Below, in pieces: positions 10,691 through 21,757 of a stretch of DNA of 64,000 bases. Below the pieces are notes generated by a model, which was given only the letters and a program-made list of their open reading frames with translations, was not told the DNA's origin and searched no databases. The DNA lies in NCBI GenBank assembly GCA_963513935.1, contig OY740768.1, forward strand, positions 76,236,877 to 76,300,876, given 5' to 3'. Within the stretch, counting starts at the first letter, position 1. Every line of letters begins with the position of its first letter. The position numbers were made by a program, and so were the translations under genes. This DNA is from Aphrophora alni (Eukaryota; Arthropoda; Insecta; Hemiptera; Aphrophoridae).

Positions 10691-10882
10691 ATGGATGCTA
10701 AAGCTTGTGGTGAAGAAATCAATATACAAATAAAGAATGGAAGTATTAGTGAAAAAGTTACTTTACCTTTTCTAAATGAAAGAGCTAATTTTTACAAAAC
10801 TTTTACAAAACCAGAAAATAATGATAAGCCTTGTGCCATAGTATTACCAAGTGCACATGTTTGGTCTAATATTTTTGTATAG
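10691..10882 (+). pseudogene. Small ORF after the capsid-like gene, virus-like cassette gene D
   Basis: The frame of 63 codons starts with ATG and includes IKNGSISEKVTLPFLNERA. It directly follows gene C on the same strand and looks protein-like in composition, so it may be a further gene of the cassette or the C-terminal part of gene C. Open-frame fragments in other frames continue to about 10980. I do not recognise the product. Confidence 0.3.
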
Positions 10883-11242
10883 ACAAGGGAATACAATCCT
10901 AACAATTCAAAAAGAAAATACTATTTTTATTTTCCATCCACAATGTTTATTGTGCTAAATCAATGTATCAGTGTTCAACATATCAGGAAAGTAAAATACC
11001 ATAAGATGGAAACTGTTTTAATTAAGAGAAATATCGATATCAAATAGAAGGTTAGATAGGTCAAGCAATAGCAGATAACTGTTGTTCAATCTTACATTAA
11101 TTAAAATCGATCAATGCAAAAACCTCCTATAGCTATTATAATATCCGGATACAATTTTATACATTTCTAACAAAAATGTTAATTATCTATCAAAAATATT
11201 ACCGAAAATATTTTGCCATAAATTTTACTCAGTCTCCATAGT

Positions 11243-11246
<4 letters not shown>

Positions 11247-11303
<57 letters not shown>
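11247..11303. repeat. (TA)n microsatellite
   Basis: A perfect run of about 28 TA repeats. The flanks (10983-11246 and 11304-11520) show no gene that I can support. Confidence 0.95.
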
Positions 11304-11307
<4 letters not shown>

Positions 11308-11519
11308 CATAACCTAAAGTTGTGTGTTCAGAGAAATTATACTTTGTAAGGAAGCAATGCATTTGCTCTTTAATGTAGATCAGTTACCATGTGCTTTCTG
11401 TTTACTTTTTCCCAGCCAAAACAAAATGGAGATAGCGATTTACATAAGTGCGAAAGAGAGGGAATGATTAAAAGTGAAGTAGCTTGGTGGGAGTAACCCC
11501 ACCATGTGATTTTGTTTAT

Positions 11520-11787
11520 TTTTTAAGAGTAGCGGATTGCACAGGGTAAAAACAGGCTACATCATTATGGCGTCAAAAATAGGCTTTCCATTCATAATAT
11601 ACAATAGGTGGCCTATTTTGATGTCACAACTGCGTCATAGTGACGTCATGTGATGTCATACTAACGTCAGACCCTATTCCAGAACATACATTTTACACTA
11701 CTTTATTTATTTTATTTTGGTTTTTGTCAAACTAAAAAAGAGAAAAAAATTAGTAAAATTGACTTAAAAGGTCCAAAACTGGCTTAC
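11520..11787. other. Non-coding stretch with clustered TGACGTCA-like sites
   Basis: Between 11625 and 11670 five ACGTCA/GCGTCA-type hexamers occur within 45 bp, one of them the full palindrome TGACGTCA (11639-11646). This is the consensus of CREB/ATF sites. The stretch probably belongs to the non-coding end of the piggyBac-like element next to it. No coding frame is visible. Confidence 0.4.
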
Positions 11788-14640
11788 CTAACTTAACCGC
11801 CGAAACCTTTTATAAAAATTGTTTACTCTTCTGTATATTTTTTCATTATACTGAACATTACAAAAATAGTTTATAAAATATGAATACAAATTACTTACTA
11901 AAAAATTCCTCTTCGTGTGGTATACACGAAAACACTCCAGCAGACAGAGCGGCACATCACAGTCGTTGACATCCAGTGAGTATCTTGTCTCTTTTGAAGG
12001 CCAACGGTTGTATATTTGGACACATAGCAAGCTCTTCTGGGTTTTATCTTATTTTCAGTGGGAGGTAACATGTCTGGAAAATGTCGGGCTGTCAAACAAA
12101 TGGGCATATCCTGGTTCTTGGCTTTCCTTCCACCTGCAGGTGAAGCTCTCATAGTTGTAAATTCTTCTAATACTTGCCTTATCAAATTGATCCTGAATTG
12201 TCCAAGTTGTATGGTTTTTCCTGTTTTCATTTTATAAATAATATATGCATTATAAACGGTCATATCAACTAAGTGGTAAAAGAGCTTTTTGTACCATTTG
12301 GAATATTTTCGTGCACTATCAGTGAACGAAATCTGCATATCAGATTTGTGGATCAATCCCATGTTCTTGTTGTAGTCAAGCAGACGTACAGGTTTCCTTA
12401 TAGGTAGGTGAAGTAGTATAAGTGGCCTTTTCACTATCGTTCTGTTCGTTAGTGTGTGTTGAGGACAACATATTGACATCCTTCCTATCAACCAATTTCT
12501 CAGCTAACAAGCAAATAGTATGTTTTGTACTGTATTCTCCAGATTTTAATTTGGGAAACTTTGCCATATCTTTGCTGTCTGTTCTGACTGTACCTACTGC
12601 TCCAGTTTGGTTGTCATGCAAATATTGAAATAAGTAAGGGCTCGTGTACCAATTATCGATATATATTGTATGCTCAATACCCAAATACAGCTCTGTTAGA
12701 GTTGTTACAACAGATCCAGAAATGCCTAAATAATTATCCTTTATTTCAATAGTTGTTTGTTTCCCTGTGTATATAACCATATCAACAACAAACCCTGTTT
12801 TACAATCACACAAAATAAATAATTTGACTCCAATCGTGCCTGTTTTTCGGCATAAACTGTTTGAATGATAGTCTGCCCTTCCACTGTAACAGACTTTCAT
12901 CAATATACAGGTTTTTGAAAGGAATCATAACACATTTGAATTTCATTCTCAGAGTGAATGTAAAACTGTAAAATTTTTTGCTAACCTGTCTCCCTTGATC
13001 CTGGCTTTATTGTTATCAAAGTGTAACATTCTCAATAAATTCATAAACCTATCTTGAGAAAATATTTTACAAAAAATCGGAGTAGAAAGTAGAGGGTCAG
13101 TACTCCAGTAATCTAAAATCATGTTTTTTATGAGGCATAAGCATTATAGTGGCTAAAAAAGTGTAAATTTCAGATTCATTAGTATTATACCATTTTTGTA
13201 ATTTAGATTTTTCTTTCAAAACTGAGTTACTTATACAGGGTCTCCGAAAAAGAATGCCGGGATTTCGAATGGCCGTTGCTTGGGGACTATTCAAGATAAC
13301 TACACGATTTAAACGTCAAATAGAAGAGAAAAGAACAAAGTTTTTTTTCATACCTTAATATGTTTTGATGTGAGCTCCATTTGTTGCTCTGCAGACATCA
13401 AAGCGATATTCGATTTCTCGTCAAGTGTTGTGTAACATCTCTGGTGTCACAGTTGCGATCGCTTCTGAAATTCGCCCATGCAGATGTGGCAAATAACGAA
13501 TTTTCTCAGTATAAACAATGTTCTTTACATAACCCCACAAAAAAAGTCTTAAGGGGTCAAATCAGGATTCCTGGGAGGCCAGGGATTAGGCGCACCCCTG
13601 CTTATCCAACCATTTGTAAACCTGTTAAGTGTGTCGTGCACTTCCCGAACCTAATAAATGTAGTGTTTCTACAAAATAAAAAGAATTGCTCTGATTACTG
13701 AAAAAGGTAACTAATATATATATATATATTGGCAATTCATAAAAAGCGAATAGACTTTGTAGTTCTACATAGGACTATAAAGAATATAATACTAACAAAC
13801 ACCACTTGTGTGAAATATAGCTTCGTCTGAGAACAGTACTCTTTTAATAAAATTGGGATTGTCATCAATCTCACTGAGCATAAAACTGGCAAAGTATGTA
13901 CGCTAAGACTGTAAATCGGTGGGTTTAATCTGATATCTTAACTGAATTATGTTGTAGGCACAAAGTCTCAATCTTTTACGAATAACATCGTGGAGTGTCG
14001 ATTTGGGTATGTTTAATTGTAGAGTTCGTCGGACAATCGATGTTTTCGGATTTCTGTTGCAAGAATGTCGGATTTCTTCAACTTTGTCATCACTTCTTTT
14101 TGGCCGGCCAGGTGAATGTCCTTTCAAAACCTTTCCTGTGTCACGAAACTGGTTAAACCAACGACGAATTGCTTTATCATCTGGCATATTTTGATCTCGA
14201 TATGTAACTCGAAACTGACGCTGCACATTACCAATTTAAATTCTGTGTACCACAGAACACACTGTTGTGCTGTAAACATCGTACTCGCGACTGGAGTCAG
14301 GCGTGTGAGTCACAATGGCGGCCTGCCATCGCGCAGCTGTTCTGCACATGCCAAGGTCAATGCTTCCTCCCATGCTACATGGAAAACAAAACTTTGTTCT
14401 TTTCTCTTTTATTTAACGTTTAAATTGTTTAGTTATCTTGAATAGCCCCCAAGCAACGGCCGTTCGAAATCCCGGCATTCTTTTTTGGAGACCCTGTATA
14501 CTGATTGCAATATCTATTCATTTCTTTTACGATATGAGACACAAGATCCTTGTCAAATAAAATTTTAAAACAGTCACTTTCCTTACAATCTTGGCCTAGG
14601 TCTAATTCATTATAACAAAGATGCCAAAAGTTATTTTAGG
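11788..14640 (-). pseudogene. piggyBac-like transposase pseudogene (PGBD4-type), interrupted
   Basis: On the minus strand fragments in order give a piggyBac-type transposase. 14497-14640 holds the start (CFKILFDKDLVSHIVKEMN). 13097-13233 holds the helical segment with TFLATIMLMPH. 12376-12903 holds the catalytic core, with CDCKTGFVVDMVIYTG and YIDNWYTSPYLFQYL, the latter carrying a conserved aspartate. 11898-12491 continues with WYKKLFYHLVDMTVYNAY. The cysteine-rich end (CDVPLCLLECFRVYHT) is at 11898-11970. At least three frame breaks and a 1.26-kb mariner-like insertion (13236-14496) disable it. I could not define TTAA ends. piggyBac transposases cut and paste at TTAA; this copy is a relic. 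Confidence 0.8.
13236..14496 (-). mobile_element. Mariner-like element with ~115-bp inverted repeats, internally deleted
   Basis: Terminal inverted repeats of about 115 bp begin CAGGGTCTCC and are flanked by TA duplications (13234-13235 and 14497-14498). On the minus strand 13903-14226 encodes a helix-turn-helix region (RRWFNQFRDTGKVLKGHSPG, then SPGRPKRSDDKVEEIR) of the insect type with a DUF4817-like N-terminus. Next comes the first catalytic motif FSDEAIFH (about 13815-13840). Near 13540 the region corresponding to the second motif is degenerate (FLWGYVKN survives), and the end CRATNGAHIK is near 13380. The middle of the catalytic domain is missing and stops are present, so it is non-autonomous. 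It landed inside the piggyBac-like pseudogene and is therefore younger. Confidence 0.85.
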
Positions 14641-15047
14641 CATTATTTTCACATTATTTTCATTTAGGCATGATTGAAACATCCACATATATGTTATATG
14701 ACATTTAGTATTTAGTTTTGAGAAAATGTTTTCACATTACATGATTTTACTTTACATTTTAGACGTGCACTTTTAACTTTTGTTCAAGACATTGTGTATC
14801 TCTCTCCCAGAACAACTGTAAGGTAGAACTCAACTGCATGAAGACTACAGATAAAATTATAGATAGTTGAACCTGGACTCACTCGTGATAATGTCAAAGT
14901 TCAGAACAGATTACGTTTATCTTACAAAACTTTTTTTACCCAGTTTTAAAATTTTACTATCCATTGTTTAAAAAATAAATGCTATATACTCTACTATTAT
15001 TTTAAGTACAATTTTGCTTAAATGTAAAGAAGCCTGGCCAATGCAAA
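14641..15047. other. Non-coding stretch
   Basis: About 400 bp of AT-rich DNA between the piggyBac-like pseudogene and the pogo-like element. Parts may be the 5' end of the piggyBac-like element. I looked for the missing first codanin exon here and did not find it. Confidence 0.5.
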
Positions 15048-15049
15048 TA

Positions 15050-16314
15050 CAGTAGGACCTCCATATAACGACATTGAAGGTTCTAAAGAAAAAGTTCGTT
15101 ACAGAGAAATTTCGTTATAAAGAAATTGTTTTCTTAAAATTTATTTTTTTATTATTATTTTTTTTATTACAGTTTAAAAAAACATAGAAATACTGCAGTA
15201 TTTTTAAACTTGTGTTGTTTTTTGTATTATTTGTATTAATTGTAAAAATAGTCGACTATCTTAGAAGCAGCTGATTACTGTATTTCTTTGTAAAGTTTGC
15301 CAACTAACGTACCGAGTCGACTAACATTAGGGAGGGGATTGTGGGAACTAGTAAACAAATCCTATTCTCCGGAAATGTACTTTATGCAATTCTTGGAACT
15401 AGCTTACTTTTTTGTTTTCTATTGAAGAGTGCCGACAGACACATTCACATGCGAGGCTCGGCCTACCTGCCGCTAATGGTTCTTCTATGAATCGCCAACT
15501 AGCCCTTGTGCTACAAAATAAAATTTTTCTAGATTTTAACTTTACCTAATTTTTACTCTAATTACTGAACTCTAAATATTATGATCTTACGCAAAATGAG
15601 TCCAAACACGGTACAATTGTGACAACTCTAACCGGTTTTAGTGAGTTTAAAAACTAGAAAATAAATAAAACGGGTCCTTTACCATGTACGGTATTTTATA
15701 TTGTAATAATCAGACGTCTTTAATATAATAGTAATCAGATCAATAACAAGGAAACTGTTTGAAATTATTAAACTGTATTTTTTCTTTCTTCTCCTCCAGC
15801 TTCCTGACACTTCAAAATTGCATCCCTATTTTTTATTACTGTTGAGAGAGTGCTTGGAGGAATTTCATACTTCTGTGATATAAGTTTTTTCTGTATGACG
15901 TGCTCGACATCCTTTAAAATGTTAATTTTAGCTGCTACACTTAAAGCCTTCCGTTTAGACATCGCGAATGCTCTGTTCTCAATGACAACTTAGTCTATAC
16001 TGAGAGATCAGATATACAGACGAGCGGCGCCAGTACCGCCAAGGTGGGGAGTGAGAGGGGGAGTCTGGAGCCGCAAGCTGTCTGTGACTCATACTAACTC
16101 GCTGACAGATACGGGTTCTTCTATGGCGGTTCTCCTTGTCACCATTACATAAATTTTAATAATAGAAATTACTTTTTGGATTTTTTTTTTCGGACCTTTT
16201 TATTCGTTATATGAAAGATTTCCTTCGTTATATGGAAACATTTTTTAATGGAATTTCATTTGTCTTTTTAAAAAAATTCGTTATATAGAAGTTCGTTATG
16301 TAGAGGTTCTACTG
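15050..16314 (-). mobile_element. pogo/Tigger-like DNA transposon, non-autonomous
   Basis: The element has inverted ends (CAGTAGGACCTCCATATAACG at left; the right end read in reverse is CAGTAGAACCTCTACATAACG), with TA duplications at 15048-15049 and 16315-16316. The ends contain repeated TTCGTTAT motifs, a known feature of pogo/Tigger termini. On the minus strand 15768-15962 encodes 64 residues of a CENP-B/pipsqueak-type helix-turn-helix (MSKRKALSVAAKINILKDVE, IPPSTLSTVIKN). No DDE catalytic domain follows, so mobility would need a transposase in trans. Confidence 0.85.
15768..15962 (-). CDS. Truncated pogo transposase, DNA-binding part
   Basis: The 64-residue frame starts with ATG. It matches the N-terminal helix-turn-helix of pogo/Tigger/jerky transposases in the order of its motifs (KRKALS, then the VIQKKLISQKYEIPPSTLS segment). 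It ends before the second DNA-binding domain and lacks the DDE domain. It could bind the element ends but not cut them. More probably it is a relic. Confidence 0.65.
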   Translation of the reverse strand: MSKRKALSVAAKINILKDVEHVIQKKLISQKYEIPPSTLSTVIKNRDAILKCQEAGGEERKNTV

Positions 16315-16316
16315 TA

Positions 16317-16792
16317 ATAACTTTGGGTCAGCCATTTCTTTTAAGTTACAACCTTTCTTAAATTACAAAGAAACTTAATTACAGAACAATACCATATGCA
16401 AAACATATAACAAAATGGTCGAATCTGTTGCATGTACTTTGCCCTACAAGTATAGTAAATAATTTCACAGTGGTAATAGGTTACCAACTTAGTATTCTTA
16501 TATCCCTACATTCTCACTTGTACAGTTAAGTGTTCTATACTTTACATACATGAAAATTAAGAAATAATCGCTCACATTCGCTTCGTAACTTAATAAATAT
16601 ATATTTATAGAATTTAGCTTTTTTTTTTATTAATATTTTTGATTCTGGTATAAAATGTAATACAATTTAGCTTTTCTATTATTAATATTTTTGTTATTGG
16701 TGTTAAGTGTAGTCTCTATGAAACAAAACATATCTTTTTTGATTTATAATTATTATTATAATTGATATTTAATTTTTTATTTTTATTTTCAG
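16317..16792. other. AT-rich stretch before the first visible codanin exon
   Basis: No coding exon is visible. The last ~60 bp are rich in T and end in TTTTATTTTCAG, a good splice acceptor for the exon at 16793. The start codon and N-terminal ~100 residues of codanin-1 must lie upstream; I could not find them between 1 and 16792. Confidence 0.5.
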
Positions 16793-17522
16793 GAAAATGA
16801 AAAACACTGTGTTCAAGAAAGAATGAGTAGTGAAAGCTTAGTTTATGCTTCTCCTCAGATAAATAACAGCGGTATTAAATCACTTAATCCATATTCATCA
16901 CCTCCATTTTTTCCAAGTTCCCCAGTTCCATATTCACCTACATATAATGAAATAAGAATAGGCTATAATGGTCAAGCTCCCGTGTTATATAATTCTCCCC
17001 AAATTCAAAATAATTTTCAACAGAAATATCAACATAGCCCAAATAATTCCAACCGAAAACACAACAAATCTCCGTCAAAAAGTACTCTTAATTTTGGCGA
17101 TTTTGTTCCAAAAGGTAATCAGACAACACCAGTAATGAATTGTCAGCAAAGACCTCTACAAAATAAGAGTCATGCTGTGAGAGCTCATCTTTTTTCTGAA
17201 TCATCAGAAAGTTCTGTTGACAGTTATCAATTAAATCCTAAATCACCAACATATGATCAGAACTTTCCAGACTTGTCATCTGGTAAACGTGCAAACCATA
17301 GATTTGGACAAAATTCAAATTTAAATTCATCAAATCTTATTACACAATCATCAACAATAAATTTAAATCCAAACAATTCTCCTCAAAATTCTTCCTTCCT
17401 TAAGTCACCAAAAAAATCAAATCATTTCAATACACAGCAAAAAATGAACTTAAAACAAAGTGGAAAAAAACGTGTTAATCCAACTCGTGTAAAAGACTCA
17501 CCGAAGGAACTTGACAATGAAG
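16793..17522 (+). CDS. CDAN1: Codanin-1, first exon visible in the window
   Basis: The exon is 730 nt, with acceptor TTTTATTTTCAG and donor G|GTTAGT; phase 0 in, phase 1 out. The reading is open for ten codons before the first ATG (16823), so the exon is probably internal. It encodes the low-complexity, Ser/Asn/Pro-rich N-terminal region of codanin-1. Three landmarks fit the family: LNFGDFVPKGN (about 89 residues after that ATG), a short NFPDLS motif, and KKRVNPTRV (about 215-223), which resembles the ASF1-binding B-domain motif of HIRA and CAF-1. Codanin-1 binds ASF1 in the cytoplasm and limits histone delivery to the nucleus. The last base joins the next exon to make an aspartate codon. Confidence 0.85.
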
Positions 17523-18229
17523 GTTAGTATTTATTTAGGTAAAAGATATTATTTGTTTATTACAAAAGATAATGTAATTGATCCTATATTCTTTCACATC
17601 CGAATCTATAAGTTATTGAATCATCATAAAAATAGTTTCAATAACATTGATAGAACCTTTAGTCAAGTAAAAGAAGATATTGACTTTTAGTATGGGCAAC
17701 AATTTTATTGATTAATCAGTTCTTAGAGACATTTGAAAGTTATACAAAAATGTTTCCTTCTTAGGAGGAAGTGATTCCTAAGGTGATTTATTAAAAAGAC
17801 TTAAACCTATAACATTAAAATTTGTGTGTGTCATACTTAATCTACTGTACAGAACCTCTATAATGTAACTATTTCTTGTATTGTACATATGAACTGGTGC
17901 CCTGTATTTAATATCAGATTGTTGTAGTTTAATATAAGTTAGCAAATCAAAGATATATAAAATTATCAGTCATAATTTTTAACTTATGAAATATAGGTTT
18001 ACAACTTTCCCTATAACCAGCATATTTATTAATGTTATAACTTTTTTTTGAAGTTTTATAAAATTCAAGTATTGTTACTGTTCCCCCATACATAATATAG
18101 CCCATATCTGAACACACTTTAAAAGAAAGTAAAATATGTATTCCTAATATAATTTTGAGATAGTAATTAAGAAAACAGTCCTTGCCAGTTTCATTACTAT
18201 ATCTGTGACATGATACTGTCATGAAGACT
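17523..18229. other. Codanin intron, 5' part
   Basis: AT-rich intron DNA after the donor GGTTAGT. No element that I recognise. A 91-codon open frame at 17947-18222 on the minus strand has no family resemblance and is taken as chance. Confidence 0.4.
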
Positions 18230-20440
18230 AGAATCTATGTTGATATCCAGGAGCTTAACTTCATCTTTAAGATTACATTTTGTAGAGAAAGTAATTAATT
18301 GTGTTTTTTGTTAATTTAAAAATATTAGTATTTAACCGTAACTATGCTTCTTCCAATGTACTATTTGAAATATCATTTAACTTCTCCAAATCCATTATGT
18401 CTATTTAGAATTGTAGTGTCATCAGCAAAGGAAAACAGTAGATGATAAATTATTAGAAAATCATTTATAAACACTGAGCCCTGAGGTACCCCACCCCCCC
18501 ATTTTATAAACCTCACATCTGAAACAACTCCATCAATCTCAACCACTTGACTTCTTTCTGTAAGGTATGATCTGAAGACTTCCAAGTTCAAGACCTGCAA
18601 TGCCATAGACATTAACCTATTGGGGAAGGAGTTAATCGGTATGCCACTGGACCTTTGGTCAGCAATTAATTTTAATGAATTTGTAGATATTTGGTTAGAG
18701 TCTTATAAAATCAAAACTGTAAAGGATATCCAAATAAATCTTTTACCATAATGTTTGTTATGAAATGTACTACCTAAAACAGCAACTGACACATATATAA
18801 AATTTTGTTGTAATAATAAAAAATAAAAATAAATATATAAATAAAATTTACAAAAAATAAATTTTTGAAAGTAAACTTTATTTATAATTATGAGAATTAT
18901 ATAAGATGTAAATATACATTTCCTTTTTATAGTACCATTAATTCCCTACACAAAAATGTTTGCAAGTAATTTTAAAATTAAAAAATAACATTTAGATAAA
19001 ATATTTAAAAGCTTACCAAGGTTGATTTTGGTTCAACTTCTTAGTGAACTCAGGAGTAATCTAGTGAATATCCATCAAACTACTAGGACTAGTTAGTGGC
19101 GGTATGAAAACGGCAAACGAGCGGCACTCATGATTCTGTTATTGGGCCTGCCACGGCCGAACGAGTAACACTCGTGAGGCGCGCCAATGGGTTAAGCTTT
19201 GCTAGTAATGCATTACGGGCTATATATAGTATCAAAGGTTTTATTCAGGTCACATAATATGGGCTGTATAAATTCCTTATCTTCAAGCTTAGTTAAAACA
19301 TGTCTGACCAGTTTACAAACTATCTCTACAGTTTTTCTGCCTGAACAAAAATTAGATTGCTGCTGATTAAACATTTTATTATGTTCAAAAAATCTATAAC
19401 TGATTTTTACCTATGATTCTAAAAGTCTAGCTATAGTAGGTATAACTGAAAAGGCTTCTAGTTGTCAGGATCATTTACATTCCCTTTCTTATAAACAGGT
19501 GTAACTCTAGAGAATTTCAAACAGGGAAAGGACCCAGTCAAACAACAGGTAATAATAAGATATGTTAAAGGTTAAATAATATATACAATTATTTCCTTAA
19601 ACAAATTATTAGACATTGCATAATAACCTCTAGTATGGTTATTTTTAAATTTTTGTACAATCTTAATAATATCCCTTTCAGTAAAATCCATTTAAATTTA
19701 ATATCAAGAATTTACATTTTAATAATAATTCCAACGATGTAATCTTAGTTGGTTCAATAATTTTATTTATCCTATTAGATACTTCAATAAAATGATTTTT
19801 AAAACTATTTAAATCAATTGTATGAAGTGTTCTATTTGTACTTGAATTACTGTAGTTATTTACAATTGACCAAGCTGTTTTATTTTGTTTCCAGCCTATT
19901 TTATTAGTTAACATTTGCTTTTTGTTTAGCCTCCAAGATCCTTTTTATAAAGTTTTTTGAAGATACAATATGTTTTATTATCACTTTCTCTTATTATATT
20001 ACAGTATACTGTATATAAACCCATTAGATTGTTTTTTCAGTGAAGACAAATTGTCAATAAACCAATTAATTAGTCTTTAAGTTTCTGACTAAAAGTTTTG
20101 ACAGGACAACTTTCCTTAATGGAAACCAAGAATTAAAAATACGCAAATACCAGTAAAAAAAAGCATCAAACAAACCCAGCAGACTAGGAGTATTCAACAA
20201 ACCCACCAGGAAAGAATCTCATTCCATACGGCTCAAAATTAGTTTAAACAATCCCATTTGGCCTACTGTTAAATGTACCTTCTATGCTTTAGTAAATTAA
20301 ATTGAACATTTTTACAGATCTAGACAAATTTACTGGGTTTATATATACTGCCATATGGTTAGACAAACCAGGTTCAGTTACCACTATACCGTATAACAAT
20401 TTTGAGGGAAGTTAGTTATTATGTTATCCAAACATGAATT
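18230..20440 (-). mobile_element. Jockey-type LINE relic, minus strand, interrupted
   Basis: On the minus strand a decayed non-LTR retrotransposon can be followed. 20050-20440 resembles the end of the endonuclease domain (FNSWFPLRK segment). 19678-19914 is the linker (TAWSIVNNYSNSS, then NSFKNHFIEVSN). 19200-19510 holds the first reverse transcriptase blocks (SRVTPVYKKGN, then QQSNFCSGRKT). 18373-18611 holds FRSYLTERSQVVEIDG, GVPQGSVF and the catalytic FADDTTIL. Many stops and frameshifts are present. A TTAA-flanked element (18616-19191) splits it. Removing that element makes the two sides read on in one frame through AKLNVYGIAG, so the insertion is exact. Confidence 0.75.
18616..19191. mobile_element. 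TTAA-flanked piggyBac-type MITE inside the LINE
   Basis: A 576-bp segment is flanked by TTAA on both sides (18612-18615 and 19192-19195). Its ends are CCTATTGGGG at left and, read in reverse, CCCATTGGCGCGCC at right, so they are imperfect inverted repeats. The right ~110 bp is unusually GC-rich for this window and contains repeated GAGYR-CACTC type motifs (GCGGCACTCATG, GTAACACTCGTG). No protein is encoded. The family is not the same as the 2.2-kb TTAA elements elsewhere in the window. Confidence 0.7.
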
Positions 20441-21753
20441 TAGTTGAGTTGGTTGCAAAATAGTACATCTATATCCAAAAGTGTTTAAGAGATTCTTAAA
20501 GTTTAGCTCCTGAGATACTACCTCTGCTCTTCCAAACATCTGTATCTTCGGTTCGAAGAGTTGCCTCTCTTTCCTATGTTGAGATGTTTGACTCCATATC
20601 TAACTGCTTATACAACTGGTTGGTCTTGTCCTCTTTGAGTTCTTACATCCTGCAGCATAGGTATGAGAGTGGGTTCCACAGGTGTGTTCTCAACCCCTAT
20701 ATCTTCACTGGAGTTGTCTCTTACAAGCTCCCCAAGGTCATTTATGTTTAACGGTCTATTTTTAATCCTTTAAAGTCCCACGAGTAGCTGGAAATAAGCA
20801 GTCCACCTATACATAGCCCCGCTAATAATTATGTGAGGCTAGTTTAAATTATAGGTCGCTTGATATCAAGAGTTCACATACTCAAGACTGAGCTCCCCCT
20901 TAGGCACACAGCCATCATCGTGTGCTGTTCCGCTTTGACTTGGGATAGATAACATCTTACACTTTCTCTGCATTGGTCTCGCATCCAATACATTGCCCAC
21001 TCTGAACCACGTGGAGGCGTGTAAGTCCACATTTGAAAATGCACACCCACCCCCCATACTACCTCACCCAGAGAGAATGAATGATGCAAGGAATGCATGT
21101 GCAGACCCTACGCAGAGCATCGTTAGGAATAGAAGAAGTTGTGGCAGGCGACCCATCAAGGCATAAAGGTCCAAAGATGAAGATGAGCCTTTATAAGATT
21201 TCATAATCAAACTGAGCACTTATGAAAGCAACACTTTCTGTGTCAGTTCTATCATATTCTTAGCTCAATTCTCAGAAATCATTAAACTTGGTTTATTACA
21301 TCTATGCCCTAACTTTATTGATTCTGTATTTTACCTGAAATTAACATAACCTCAATGTGATTAACATGAACATATTTCTTACATAAATTCCTGTACTAAT
21401 AACTAAAATCAAAGTTTAAAATCTTGATTTGCTATTGTGATACATTATAAATTTTATTGGTGTTATAACGTGAATTTTGTTATATCTAACCTAATCTAAC
21501 CTAACTGTTATATATGTCATCAAAATCTGTCAACCTGTATATGCGTTATTGATTAAGGCATAATTGATCGCATTGCAAAACATGTTTTGACTGCATATAT
21601 AGTTTATATTACCAATATATTTTAACCCTAACTTACTTCTATTTAACTGTAGAAATATCATAAGATCATTTTTGGATATTGATTTCGAAGCTGTTTAAAA
21701 TGAAGTATTGTATGATCTTATATATAGAAACAAAGTTATGGATGAAAACCACT
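20441..21753. other. Degenerate repeat DNA upstream of the LINE relic
   Basis: 20520-20760 may be a decayed ORF1 of the LINE on the minus strand (frames rich in charged residues, no firm match). 20845-21190 is a moderately GC-rich repeat that ends near GGCATAAAGGTCCAAAGATG. Its first ~30 bp (AGGTCGCTTGATATCAAGAG) recur at 33915-33940. 21190-21750 is AT-rich with nothing recognised. Confidence 0.3.
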
Positions 21754-21757
21754 TTAA

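Noticed and set aside
20866..21098. Two overlapping minus-strand frames of 63 and 74 codons
   Set aside because: They overlap in different frames within a dispersed repeat and show no conserved motif.
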